Below, piece after piece: positions 8,593-15,801 of a DNA stretch of 64,000 nt (position 1 is its first letter; each line of letters begins with the position of its first letter). The translations under genes and the position numbers were made by a program. Source of the DNA: Pseudanabaena sp. ABRG5-3 (lineage in GTDB: Bacteria; Cyanobacteriota; Cyanobacteriia; Pseudanabaenales; Pseudanabaenaceae); contig NZ_AP017560.1 of the NCBI RefSeq assembly GCF_003967015.1, positions 4,462,048 to 4,526,047 on the forward strand, in the 5' to 3' direction. Below the pieces are notes generated by a model, which did no database searches, was not told the origin of the DNA, and saw nothing but the letters and a program-made list of their open reading frames with translations.

Positions 8593-9771
8593 ATGAAAAT
8601 CAATGATTTTAATTTTAAAAATAATAACCAAAATTGGCATCTAGAAAAGACTTACTTTGACAACTTAAATTTATTAGTTGGTGCTTCTGGAGTTGGAAAA
8701 ACCAGAATTCTTAAAGCACTTTATTTAATCTGTAATGTCGCTCAAGGCGAAGTCCAAATGCTAGAAAATGTAGAATGGTCTATTGACTTTTCTCATTTAG
8801 GAAAAAAATATCGATGGGAGCTAAAGGCATTAAACCCAACTGAAAAAACTTTTTCTAATGAGCAAAATCAATCTGAGATTGTAGATGAAAAGCTTATTAT
8901 ATTTGCAGAAGATAACGAGCTTATAGAAATTCTGCATCGCACTAAAACAGAATCTACATTAAATAAAAGTCAAATCCCAAAACTTAAAAGAACTGAAAGT
9001 GCGATTACTCTTCTCGCCGAAGAAGAATCTATAGCCCCAATAGCTGATGCATTCAAGAGATTTATTTTCAATGAAACACTTCAAAATGTAGAAATATCTA
9101 TTGGTTTCGATCCTAGCAGCTTAACTCCATCTCCATTTTTAAATTCTCAGTTGAGATTAATAAATACTGATCATAATGCTTCTACAAAGGCTCTAGAAAA
9201 ATTTAAAGAAACTTCCATACATTTCGCGACAATACTTAAAGCATACTACCTAAAAGAATATTTTCCACAAACATTCGATGAGATAAAAAAATCTTATATT
9301 GAGATTTTCCCCAGTGTAAAAAATATCAGAGTCACCGTAAATAAACAGTCAGATAAAAACTATAATCTTCTCCTTGAAATTCAAGAACATGGCTCAGAAA
9401 ACTGGATTCCGCAATATCGAATCTCCTCTGGTATGTACGTTACCCTAACCTATTTGATAGAAATAACAACCGCTCCTGAAGGATCGGTATTTGTCGTTGA
9501 TGAATTTGAGAATAGCTTAGGCATTAACTGTATGCCCCAATTAACAGACTTTATTCTAGACAAATCGCCTAATCTACAATTTATTCTGACCAGTCATCAT
9601 CCCTATATCATCAATAACATCCCTTGGAAGACTTGGCAATTAGTGAGCAGAACCAACGGCACAATCAGAACCAGAAAAGCTGTAGATATCCCCGAACTCA
9701 ACACAGCATCTAGCCTAGACAAGTTCACACAACTAATTAACTTACTCGAACATGAGGAAGAAGCTGCGTGA
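8593..9771 (+). CDS. ABC-type/AAA ATPase of a two-gene ATPase-TOPRIM cassette
   Basis: A 392-residue ATPase of the AAA_21/OLD/RecF-like superfamily. Walker A is LLVGASGVGKTRILKAL (about 27-43). An ABC-signature-like RISSGMYVTLTYLIE is followed by Walker B SVFVVDEFENSLG (about 298-310), and an H-loop-like LTSHHPYII comes near residue 337. The region between residues 80 and 230 is a poorly conserved helical insert. The downstream gene starts inside its stop codon (GTGA). Such ATPases with a small TOPRIM-like partner occur in PARIS (AriA-AriB), Gabija-like and retron-associated immune systems. Assignment to any named system is not possible by eye. Confidence 0.75.
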   Translation: MKINDFNFKNNNQNWHLEKTYFDNLNLLVGASGVGKTRILKALYLICNVAQGEVQMLENVEWSIDFSHLGKKYRWELKALNPTEKTFSNEQNQSEIVDEKLIIFAEDNELIEILHRTKTESTLNKSQIPKLKRTESAITLLAEEESIAPIADAFKRFIFNETLQNVEISIGFDPSSLTPSPFLNSQLRLINTDHNASTKALEKFKETSIHFATILKAYYLKEYFPQTFDEIKKSYIEIFPSVKNIRVTVNKQSDKNYNLLLEIQEHGSENWIPQYRISSGMYVTLTYLIEITTAPEGSVFVVDEFENSLGINCMPQLTDFILDKSPNLQFILTSHHPYIINNIPWKTWQLVSRTNGTIRTRKAVDIPELNTASSLDKFTQLINLLEHEEEAA

Positions 9772-10484
9772 ATCTTTTGTTTTTAGTTGAAGGAGGCAAA
9801 ACAGAACCTAAAGTCTACAAAGCTTGGCTATCGCATCTATTCCCGCAGATCAACTTTGTAGAAAAACCTGAAGATATGACCACTAACTCATGTCGAATCA
9901 TTGCAGGTAATGGTTATCCCAATATGGTGAGCACCCCAAAAATATATGGAGGACGCTCCCGATTAGAAGCATGTTTACTAGATATCAAAAAATACAAGAA
10001 TGTAGATCATTTCTTCATTTGTGTAGATTCAGAAGATGATCCTTATCAAACTAGATTCGACGAAATTCACAACAAACTAGAAGACTTCAAAACCAAACTG
10101 GGTATAGATCAAACCCAAGCTACAGAATTCCACATCATTGTTCAAAATTGTTGTCTTGAAACTTGGGCGCTAGGCAATGCGGATATTCCTGCTCAATACT
10201 CACCCAAAGGCAATTCCGATTTTTTCTCAGTTTTTCATCCTTACTATGACGTTCTCACCAACGATCCCGAATTAATGGGTTGTCCACCTGAATATATTAC
10301 AAAATCCAGATTTCATGAGAAATACCTCAAGCAATATTTGCGAGAATTTGGCTTGTTTTATAAAAAAGAAAGACCAAAGACCATTGAAGATAGGACATAT
10401 CTTGATGCTCTAATCAAAAGATGTAAATCGACTAATCATTTATCCAGCCTAAAATATTTATTGGATATCTGGGACAGGATGTAG
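9768..10484 (+). CDS. TOPRIM/RloB-like nuclease partner of the ATPase
   Basis: A 238-residue protein with the layout of a TOPRIM or RloB-like domain: a first strand with acidic residue (NLLFLVEGGKTEPKVYKAWL, Glu8) and a second strand with an acidic cluster (FFICVDSEDDP, Asp87 to Asp91). A HIIVQNCCLETWALGN segment follows near residue 128, resembling the C/N-E-x-W motif of RloB-type proteins. It uses a GTG start overlapping the ATPase stop, so the two are translationally coupled and likely form a complex. Predicted to act on nucleic acid or tRNA; not shown. Confidence 0.65.
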   Translation: MNLLFLVEGGKTEPKVYKAWLSHLFPQINFVEKPEDMTTNSCRIIAGNGYPNMVSTPKIYGGRSRLEACLLDIKKYKNVDHFFICVDSEDDPYQTRFDEIHNKLEDFKTKLGIDQTQATEFHIIVQNCCLETWALGNADIPAQYSPKGNSDFFSVFHPYYDVLTNDPELMGCPPEYITKSRFHEKYLKQYLREFGLFYKKERPKTIEDRTYLDALIKRCKSTNHLSSLKYLLDIWDRM

Positions 10485-10508
10485 AAAGCGATCGCTGTTT
10501 TGATTAGC

Positions 10509-10559
10509 TTGAGGATTTTGGCGATCGCCTTTAATTTGTAGCCTTGAGAAAGGCGATCT
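10509..10559 (+). repeat. Direct repeat, right copy
   Basis: Begins TTGAGGATTTTGGCGATCGC and ends GAGAAAGGCGATCT. It lies 24 bases after the TOPRIM-like gene and matches 8494-8543. Part of it also matches 11051-11090. Confidence 0.65.
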
Positions 10560-10634
10560 CCATACCTCAAACTAGCATCTCAAAGATGCCTTATCATAAA
10601 CACATAGAATTCAAAATCAATAAAAACATCCACC

Positions 10635-10895
10635 ATGAGCGAAAGACTAGATCGGATTGAAGCAGACCTTGAAAAGACTCAATCAATTGCCAACTCCAAT
10701 GCAAGAGCAATTGAGGCTATGTTGCAGCAAATAGCTATGGATAGGGAAGAAAGAAATGCAGTTTTAGAAGTAATAGCCAAACAGCAAAAGCAACTAGATC
10801 GTCATCAACGTATTCTTAAGGGATTACAAACTGAAAATCGTCGTATTTTAGACTTACTGATTAATAATCAAACTGAAATAGATGATGATGAATAG
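10635..10895 (+). CDS. Short coiled-coil protein
   Basis: An 86-residue, almost wholly alpha-helical protein with a strong heptad pattern from residue 1 to 80 (LDRIEADLEKTQSIANSNARAI and following). It is charged and ends in an acidic DDDE tail. Small proteins of this kind are frequent in cyanobacterial accessory regions. It probably forms a coiled-coil oligomer; no function can be given. Preceded by a 150-base spacer carrying the right direct repeat. Confidence 0.65.
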   Translation: MSERLDRIEADLEKTQSIANSNARAIEAMLQQIAMDREERNAVLEVIAKQQKQLDRHQRILKGLQTENRRILDLLINNQTEIDDDE

Positions 10896-10908
10896 AGTTG
10901 GAAAATTA

Positions 10909-11064
10909 ATGAACATCGCTCTCTTTGGCACTAGCGCCGATCCACCTAGCATTGGACATCAGCAGATCTTGCAATGGCTCAATAACCATTACGATCGCAC
11001 AATCGTTTGGGTATCAGACAACCCATTCAAAACTCATCAAGCCAGCCTAAGCGATCGCTATTAA
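10909..11064 (+). pseudogene. nadD: Truncated second copy of nadD
   Basis: The 51 codons from ATG at 10909 encode MNIALFGTSADPPSIGHQQI and onward, identical at about 46 of 51 positions to the start of the complete nadD at 36097-36684. The similarity stops at a HIP1 site (GCGATCGC at 11051), where the copy runs into the GAGAAAGGC repeat and a stop codon. The rest of the nucleotide-binding fold, including the C-terminal SSSDYRNN segment, is missing, so it cannot be an active adenylyltransferase. Confidence 0.85.
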
Positions 11065-11090
11065 TTTTTAGCTTGGAGAAAGGCAATCGC
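11051..11090 (+). repeat. Third, partial copy of the GAGAAAGGC repeat
   Basis: GCGATCGCTATTAATTTTTA followed by GCTTGGAGAAAGGCAATCGC. It corresponds to the 3' two thirds of the repeats at 8494 and 10509 and forms the breakpoint of the nadD fragment. Confidence 0.55.
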
Positions 11091-11107
11091 TATTACAAAA
11101 ACAACAA

Positions 11108-11280
11108 CTACCCTTCAGGCAAAAAATTCTCATCTAGCGTTTGCTCAGGATTAAAAGGAGACTCTATTGGGAAAGTAGCGATCGCTGATCCTGTTCCGTT
11201 ACTGGCTAATTTTCTTGCATTTAGATAGCAATCAGCAAACTCCTGCAAAAAATATCGCTTCAAGCTAGGACTATGATATA
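11108..11280 (-). pseudogene. DUF29 gene remnant (C-terminal end)
   Basis: The minus strand reads SLKRYFLQEFADCYLNARKL and ends FPIESPFNPEQTLDENFLPEG before a TAG at 11110-11108. This is the typical C-terminus of the cyanobacterial DUF29 family. The N-terminal two thirds are absent: upstream the frame runs into a palindromic element. Not functional in its present form. Confidence 0.65.
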
Positions 11281-11358
11281 AAACCACAAAACCTGTAGCG
11301 CACGCGCAGCGTAAACTACAGGTTTTGGTTCTGTTTTTTTATTATGCCCAGCTACTTA
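11262..11358. mobile_element. Palindromic MITE-like element A1 at the 3' end of hisS
   Basis: An imperfect palindrome with inner arms AACCTGTAG(C/T) around a CGCACGCGCAGCG core. Its right end GCCCAGCTACTTA is the exact complement of the left end of element A2 at 12738. The last three bases TTA are the hisS stop codon read on the minus strand. No coding capacity. Confidence 0.6.
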
Positions 11359-12621
11359 CAACTTTTGTCTCAGCACCTCAAAACTGTCACTGAGATCAGC
11401 GATCGCAATTGCTTCCTGTTCCCCAGAATCTAGCCATTTGATTTGGACTTGTCCCGCTTCGATTTCGCTATCACCAATGACAACGGCGGCTTTGGCGTTA
11501 GCATTGCTAGCGCGTTTGAATTGCTTATCAAACTTTGCACCACTGAGATCAAGTTCCACTGTAAATCCTACCTTACGGAGAATTTGAGCAATGGATAGAG
11601 ACTTCGCTTCCGCTTGTTCGCCTCGCGAAATCACATAGAAATCGATCGCCGCTTGTTTTTGTTCCGCAACCTGTTGCATGAGAATGACCAAACGCTCTAA
11701 GCCGATCGCCCAACCTACCGCAGGCACATCCGCACCGCCAAGTTCCGCAATTAAGCGATCGTAGCGACCACCGCCACAGACTGCCGACTGTGCGCCCAAT
11801 TGATTGGACTGGATTTCAAAGGCGGTGCGGGTGTAGTAGTCTAAGCCACGCACTAGACGAGGATTAATGCGATAGGTGATATTCAAATCCGTTAAGAGAT
11901 TTTGGACTTTCTCGAAATGCTGTTGTGATTCAGGGCTTAAATAATCGAGAATGCTCGGTGCATCTTGGGAAATTTCTTGAGTGCGCTTATCTTTGCTATC
12001 AAGAATTCTTAAAGGATTGCGAGTAAGGCGATCGCGAGAATCGGCATCAATTTCCTCAACAAAAGGCGTGAAATAGTCCACCAGAGCGTGGCGATAGGCA
12101 ACCCGATCTTCCGCACTACCCACCGAGTTGAGATCCACCACAAGATCGGTTAAACCGACGGCTTTTAAAAAATCACTAGCGATCGCAATTACTTCGGCAT
12201 CAGCACGCGGATCAGCGCTACCTAATACTTCTACCCCTAATTGGTGAAATTGACGCTGGCGACCTGCTTGGGGGCGTTCATAGCGAAACATTGCACCCAT
12301 ATACCAAAGACGCTGCACACCGCCTTGAGCAAATAATTTATTTTCGATATAGGATCGCGCTACGCCCGCCGTCCCCTCTGGACGCAAAGTCAAAGAGCGA
12401 TCGCCGCGATCGCTAAAGGTATACATCTCTTTGCCGACAATATCTGTAGCTTCACCGATGCCCCGCGCAAATAGCTCCGTAGCTTCAAAAATGGGCGTGC
12501 GAATCTCGGTATAGGCGGCTTGATTCAAAATTTGACGCGCAGTTGTCTCTAACTGCTGCCAGTAATAAATTTCGGGGGCGAGGATATCGCGAGTGCCGCG
12601 TGTGACCTGAAGTGAAGACAT
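11356..12621 (-). CDS. hisS: Histidyl-tRNA synthetase
   Basis: A 421-residue class II synthetase that charges tRNA-His. It shows motif 1 (EIRTPIFEATELFARGIGEATDIVGKEMYTF), motif 2 (LWYMGAMFRYERPQAGRQRQFHQLGVE), the histidine-specific LVRGLDYYTRTAFE, and motif 3 (AVGWAIGLERLVI). A C-terminal anticodon-binding domain begins near residue 330. Length is normal. The gene lies between two related palindromic elements; element A1 supplies its stop codon. Confidence 0.97.
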   Translation of the reverse strand: MSSLQVTRGTRDILAPEIYYWQQLETTARQILNQAAYTEIRTPIFEATELFARGIGEATDIVGKEMYTFSDRGDRSLTLRPEGTAGVARSYIENKLFAQGGVQRLWYMGAMFRYERPQAGRQRQFHQLGVEVLGSADPRADAEVIAIASDFLKAVGLTDLVVDLNSVGSAEDRVAYRHALVDYFTPFVEEIDADSRDRLTRNPLRILDSKDKRTQEISQDAPSILDYLSPESQQHFEKVQNLLTDLNITYRINPRLVRGLDYYTRTAFEIQSNQLGAQSAVCGGGRYDRLIAELGGADVPAVGWAIGLERLVILMQQVAEQKQAAIDFYVISRGEQAEAKSLSIAQILRKVGFTVELDLSGAKFDKQFKRASNANAKAAVVIGDSEIEAGQVQIKWLDSGEQEAIAIADLSDSFEVLRQKL

Positions 12622-12737
12622 GGATACTAACGTGTGATTTACAGCAAACTGTGATGTTATTCCAGAATACAGAGTTTTTGGTCATCAAAATCCCAATTTT
12701 CGAGAAAGGCTTACAAAGCCATCCTTTCTCAGAAATA

Positions 12738-12840
12738 TAAGTAGCTGGGCGCAATTAATATAAAACCCTAAAAGCTGTGGCGCACGCTGCGCGTGCGCCA
12801 CAGCTTTTGGTTCTATTTTTTAATTATGCCTAGCTACTTA
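12738..12840. mobile_element. Palindromic MITE-like element A2 upstream of hisS
   Basis: A ~103-bp near-palindrome. The terminal repeats TAAGTAGCTGGGC and GCCTAGCTACTTA match at 12 of 13 positions. The core is AAAGCTGTGGCGCACGC and its complement around TGC. No gene. Same ends as element A1. The rest of 12622-12968 is AT-rich leader DNA for the next gene with nothing else recognisable. Confidence 0.65.
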
Positions 12841-12968
12841 GAGACGGTGCTTCTTATTTTTTTGAGTTTCGCAAGAATACGATCGCACTGCACATTCAGT
12901 CGGTAACAAATCTAGGTAAAATCTGCATAGTGCCAGTTAATCTCAGCTAGTTAATCTAAAGACTCCTT

Positions 12969-13223
12969 ATGCCACAAGATAACGCGAACGACCAGCAAGC
13001 AAGCCAAGCGGCTAATGAAGCAGTATTTAATGAGGTGCTAAAAAGTGTAGACATCGATCCTGCTTTGCTTGCTGAACTCGGTGAAGTGACTAATGATCCT
13101 GAACAGGCGATCGATACGGCGATCCGTCAATGGTTGCAACGCCGTGCCATCAAGGAAGCCGATCGCTCTCGCCCCCTCACCATGAATCCTGTTGTGCCTC
13201 CACGCGGCGAATGGAATGACTAA
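12969..13223 (+). CDS. Small protein with a C-terminal RHH-like WND domain
   Basis: An 84-residue protein of unknown function. Its C-terminal part (DPALLAELGEVTNDPEQAIDTAIRQWLQRRAI, ending GEWND) is homologous to the C-terminus of the next gene, with the pattern P-x-L-x-E-L, N-x-P-E/A, A-I-R-x-W-L-x-R-R and a final W-N-D. The predicted helical content and the AIRQWL segment suggest a ribbon-helix-helix or small protein-binding fold. The N-terminus is polar and disordered. It precedes a paralogue and holB on the same strand. Confidence 0.7.
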   Translation: MPQDNANDQQASQAANEAVFNEVLKSVDIDPALLAELGEVTNDPEQAIDTAIRQWLQRRAIKEADRSRPLTMNPVVPPRGEWND

Positions 13224-13281
13224 CCCCCATTTAAACCCAAGACTTATTAGCAAGGCTAAATTAAGCTGATCCCAAAAATTT

Positions 13282-13836
13282 ATGTATGAATTTTGGACAC
13301 CAAACAAGCTGCTCTTGATGATTGGACTATCTCAGTTTGGATTTGTCCTCATGATGTTCATCATCATTACTATCAGTCAGCGTAAACTAGGCAAGTCACC
13401 TATGAGCAACGACAATAGCCCTAACTCAAACCCTAATCTATCATCGGCAGCGATCGCCGCTAATCGGCTTAATGCAGTTCTTAAGACAACAGACACCCCA
13501 GAAGCTGAGCAAACCAGTATTAGCAGTAATAATGAACTAAATACGCCAATTTTTAGCGATCCACAAGAATCAAACAAAGATATGCAGATAGATACAAGCG
13601 ATCTCCTAGAAGCTAGGTCTGGATCTGACATTTACAAAATTGCCATTTCCCCAGAATTATTCACAGAATTGCTGGAAATCTCGAATAATCCTGCGGAAAC
13701 GGTTGATGAGGCGATTCGCTGGTGGTTGCACCGCCGTAATTTAAACGCGCTAGAAACATCCATGGATCGCCGCGATCGCCTTAGTTCTCGGTCGTATAGC
13801 TCTAAGCGCTCGCAACAAGAATTGTGGAATGACTAA
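13282..13836 (+). CDS. Membrane-anchored paralogue of the preceding small protein
   Basis: A 184-residue protein with an N-terminal transmembrane helix (residues 8-30, LLLMIGLSQFGFVLMMFIII), a low-complexity Ser/Asn-rich linker (35-115), and the same C-terminal domain as the gene before it (ISPELFTELLEISNNPAETVDEAIRWWLHRR, ending ELWND). So one soluble and one membrane-tethered version of the domain are encoded in tandem. The holB start follows after three bases, suggesting an operon. Function unknown. Confidence 0.7.
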   Translation: MYEFWTPNKLLLMIGLSQFGFVLMMFIIITISQRKLGKSPMSNDNSPNSNPNLSSAAIAANRLNAVLKTTDTPEAEQTSISSNNELNTPIFSDPQESNKDMQIDTSDLLEARSGSDIYKIAISPELFTELLEISNNPAETVDEAIRWWLHRRNLNALETSMDRRDRLSSRSYSSKRSQQELWND

Positions 13837-13839
13837 GCG

Positions 13840-14787
13840 GTGAATGCTCTCAACTCAGGCTTAATCTCACCCTTTGATACCGTCGTTGGTCAATCGCAAG
13901 CAATCACTTTATTAAAAGCTGCCATCAAACGCGATCGCATTGCTCCCGCTTATTTATTTGCAGGGGCGAGTGGGGTGGGGCGCAGTAAAACTGCATCGGC
14001 TTTTGCCGAAATTTTATTAGGCGATCGTAAATCTGCAAATCGACTGAGCGATCGGAACCATCCTGATTTACTGTGGGTCGAGCCAACCTATTTAGATAAG
14101 GGCAAAATGCTCACGGCGAAAGAGGCAGAGGCAGCAGGATTAAAGCGACGTGCCTTGCCCCAGATTCGGATTGAGCAAGTCAGAGAAATTAGTGAATTTG
14201 TCAGTCGCGCCCCCCTTGAGTGTCAGCGCTCAGTCGTAATTATCGAAGAAGCGCAGTCAATGGCAGAATCTGCGGCAAATAGTCTGCTCAAAACCCTTGA
14301 AGAACCCCTCTATGCCACGATTATCTTGATCGTGCCAGATGCTGGCTCGATTTTGCCGACCCTCGTTTCACGCTGCCAACGTATTCCCTTTACCAGACTA
14401 AATCAAGCACAAATGCAGGAAGTACTCATCCGTGAAGGACATACGGATATTCCGCCCGATGTGGTTGCTCTAGCCCAAGGTTCGGCAGGACAAGCGATCG
14501 ATTCTTTTGAAAGATTTAAAAGTATTCCCATCGAATTATTAAACTCAGTCCGCCAAATTCCTAAAGATGCCAAAAGTGCAATGGCGATCGCAAAACAAAT
14601 CACTAAAGATTTAGAGGTAGATTTGCAGCTATGGCTAATTGATTATTTACAAAATTATTTTTGGGAACAACAAAAATCACAATCCGTATTACAACACCTC
14701 GACAAAGCCAGAGAGTTAATTGCTCGATATGTCCAGCCCCGCCTAGTCTGGGAAGTTACATTGCTCCAAATCGCAGACAAGATATAG
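13840..14787 (+). CDS. holB: DNA polymerase III delta-prime subunit
   Basis: A 315-residue clamp-loader subunit. N-terminal FDTVVGQSQAITLLKAAIKRDRIAPAYLFAGASGVGRSKTASAF carries a P-loop. Further marks are VREISEFVSRAPLE, SVVIIEEAQSMAESAANSLLKTLEEP, and the sensor region LPTLVSRCQRIPF with the SRC motif. It opens the beta clamp ring together with tau/gamma and delta. The GTG start at 13840 is the only in-frame start close to the conserved domain. It is close behind the WND-domain gene. Confidence 0.93.
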   Translation: MNALNSGLISPFDTVVGQSQAITLLKAAIKRDRIAPAYLFAGASGVGRSKTASAFAEILLGDRKSANRLSDRNHPDLLWVEPTYLDKGKMLTAKEAEAAGLKRRALPQIRIEQVREISEFVSRAPLECQRSVVIIEEAQSMAESAANSLLKTLEEPLYATIILIVPDAGSILPTLVSRCQRIPFTRLNQAQMQEVLIREGHTDIPPDVVALAQGSAGQAIDSFERFKSIPIELLNSVRQIPKDAKSAMAIAKQITKDLEVDLQLWLIDYLQNYFWEQQKSQSVLQHLDKARELIARYVQPRLVWEVTLLQIADKI

Positions 14788-14844
14788 CAGAGACAGCACA
14801 AAATGCTGCCTCTGCCATTAGTGCTATGATCAAAACTCAGATTT

Positions 14845-14993
14845 CGGTTTTAGTGAAGAGCAGTCACTAAAAGTAATGGGGAAAGTTTGGTGCAAGTCCA
14901 ACGCTGTCCCGCAACTGTAATTTTTAGCCATAGCAATGTTTTACTGTAGCTAAATAAGTCAGAATGCCCGCCGAATCGCCACTACACATAAAT
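14845..14993 (+). promoter_or_regulatory. Cobalamin riboswitch
   Basis: The conserved core is readable: GGTGCAAGTCCAACGCTGTC, then CCGCAACTGTAA, and later AGTCAGAATGCCCGCC. These match the cobalamin aptamer consensus (GGTGxAAxTCCxxxGCxGxCCCGCxACTGT and AGTCAGxATxCCxGCC). The first gene downstream with a good ribosome-binding site begins at 15199. Boundaries are estimated by eye. A long palindrome at 15097-15144 sits between aptamer and gene and could act as expression platform. Confidence 0.88.
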
Positions 14994-15096
14994 CTACATC
15001 TACGAGGTCATAGATGATGAGTTCATATTTTTGCGAATGGGAAAAAAACTCCATTCTTCCTTGTCAATTACAACGATTTGCGCTCAAACCCAAACC

Positions 15097-15144
15097 AAGA
15101 AGAATTTTAAAAGCGTTGCTAAGCAACGCTTTTAAAATTCTTCT
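15097..15144. repeat. Perfect 24-bp palindrome in the riboswitch leader
   Basis: Arms start AAGAAGAATTTTAAAAGCGT and meet at GCTAAGC with no spare bases. Only a short T-rich tract (CTTCTTGTAGTTCTTTTG) follows, so terminator activity is uncertain. It lies between the aptamer and the ATG at 15199. Confidence 0.7.
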
Positions 15145-15198
15145 TGTAGTTCTTTTGCTCGGTAATTGCTGTAAATTTGCAGTCATGGAGGATTGGCA

Positions 15199-15660
15199 AT
15201 GAAGCTTAAGGATAGTGACTGGCAAGGAAATTTTGGCTATTGGCAAAAAAGCTTTATTCACAACCACCTCATGATGATTGGCTATACGGCATGGCATGGC
15301 TTTTTGCAATATGGTCGCGGCGTTGTGGTCTGTGATATTGATCGTCAAGCGATCGCACCTAGTAACACAGGTTTAGAAGTAACACAATTCAAATCTCAAT
15401 TCATCGCTGAGCAGGAATTAATTACCTCGATTCAAGCCTTTTCCCTCGATCAAGATTTAATCTCTATACTTGTGCAAGCAGTAGGAAACTATGTCCCCGA
15501 TCGCGAGATTGTTCTGCTGATGAAAATGGAAGAACATCTCGAAATTAATCTGTTTCAAAATCTCAAGATTTTTCCTCCTGACTGTTATGTTCAAGTCAGT
15601 CGTCGTTGGGAAGAGTTTCAGCCTTGCCTAGAAACCCAAACTAAAGGTTCTGCGATTTAA
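15199..15660 (+). CDS. Unknown protein under a cobalamin riboswitch
   Basis: A 153-residue soluble protein that I do not recognise. It starts MKLKDSDWQGNFGYW behind a GGAGGA ribosome-binding site. It contains HNHLMMIGYTAWHGFLQYGRGVVVCDID (residues 22-49) and a C-terminal VPDREIVLLMKMEEHLEINLFQN. No signal peptide, transmembrane helix or Cys cluster. The riboswitch makes it a candidate for a B12-related or B12-sparing role, but nothing in the sequence states which. A small ORF at 15014-15202 in the leader runs through the palindrome and is not considered real. Confidence 0.75.
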   Translation: MKLKDSDWQGNFGYWQKSFIHNHLMMIGYTAWHGFLQYGRGVVVCDIDRQAIAPSNTGLEVTQFKSQFIAEQELITSIQAFSLDQDLISILVQAVGNYVPDREIVLLMKMEEHLEINLFQNLKIFPPDCYVQVSRRWEEFQPCLETQTKGSAI

Positions 15661-15662
15661 TA

Positions 15663-15717
15663 AAGAAACCGATTTATTGTGGTGCGGCGAAGCCACGCCA
15701 CAATAAATCGGTTTCTT
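15663..15717. repeat. Palindrome after the riboswitch gene
   Basis: Arms AAGAAACCGATTTATTGTGG with a GCGGCGAAGCCACG centre, directly after the stop codon. No clean T-run. Confidence 0.6.
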
Positions 15718-15801
15718 GCGCGTCTATAAATAGAATGAGAGGCGTATTCTCACAACTAATTTGCTCAGGCATATGTAGAAAACCGCTATACTAAATAATC
15801 T

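Noticed and set aside
15014-15202. A 62-codon frame in the riboswitch leader (MMSSYFCEWEKNSIL...)
   Set aside because: Its second half is encoded by the palindrome at 15097-15144 and it overlaps the better-placed ribosome-binding site of the gene at 15199. There is no family resemblance.
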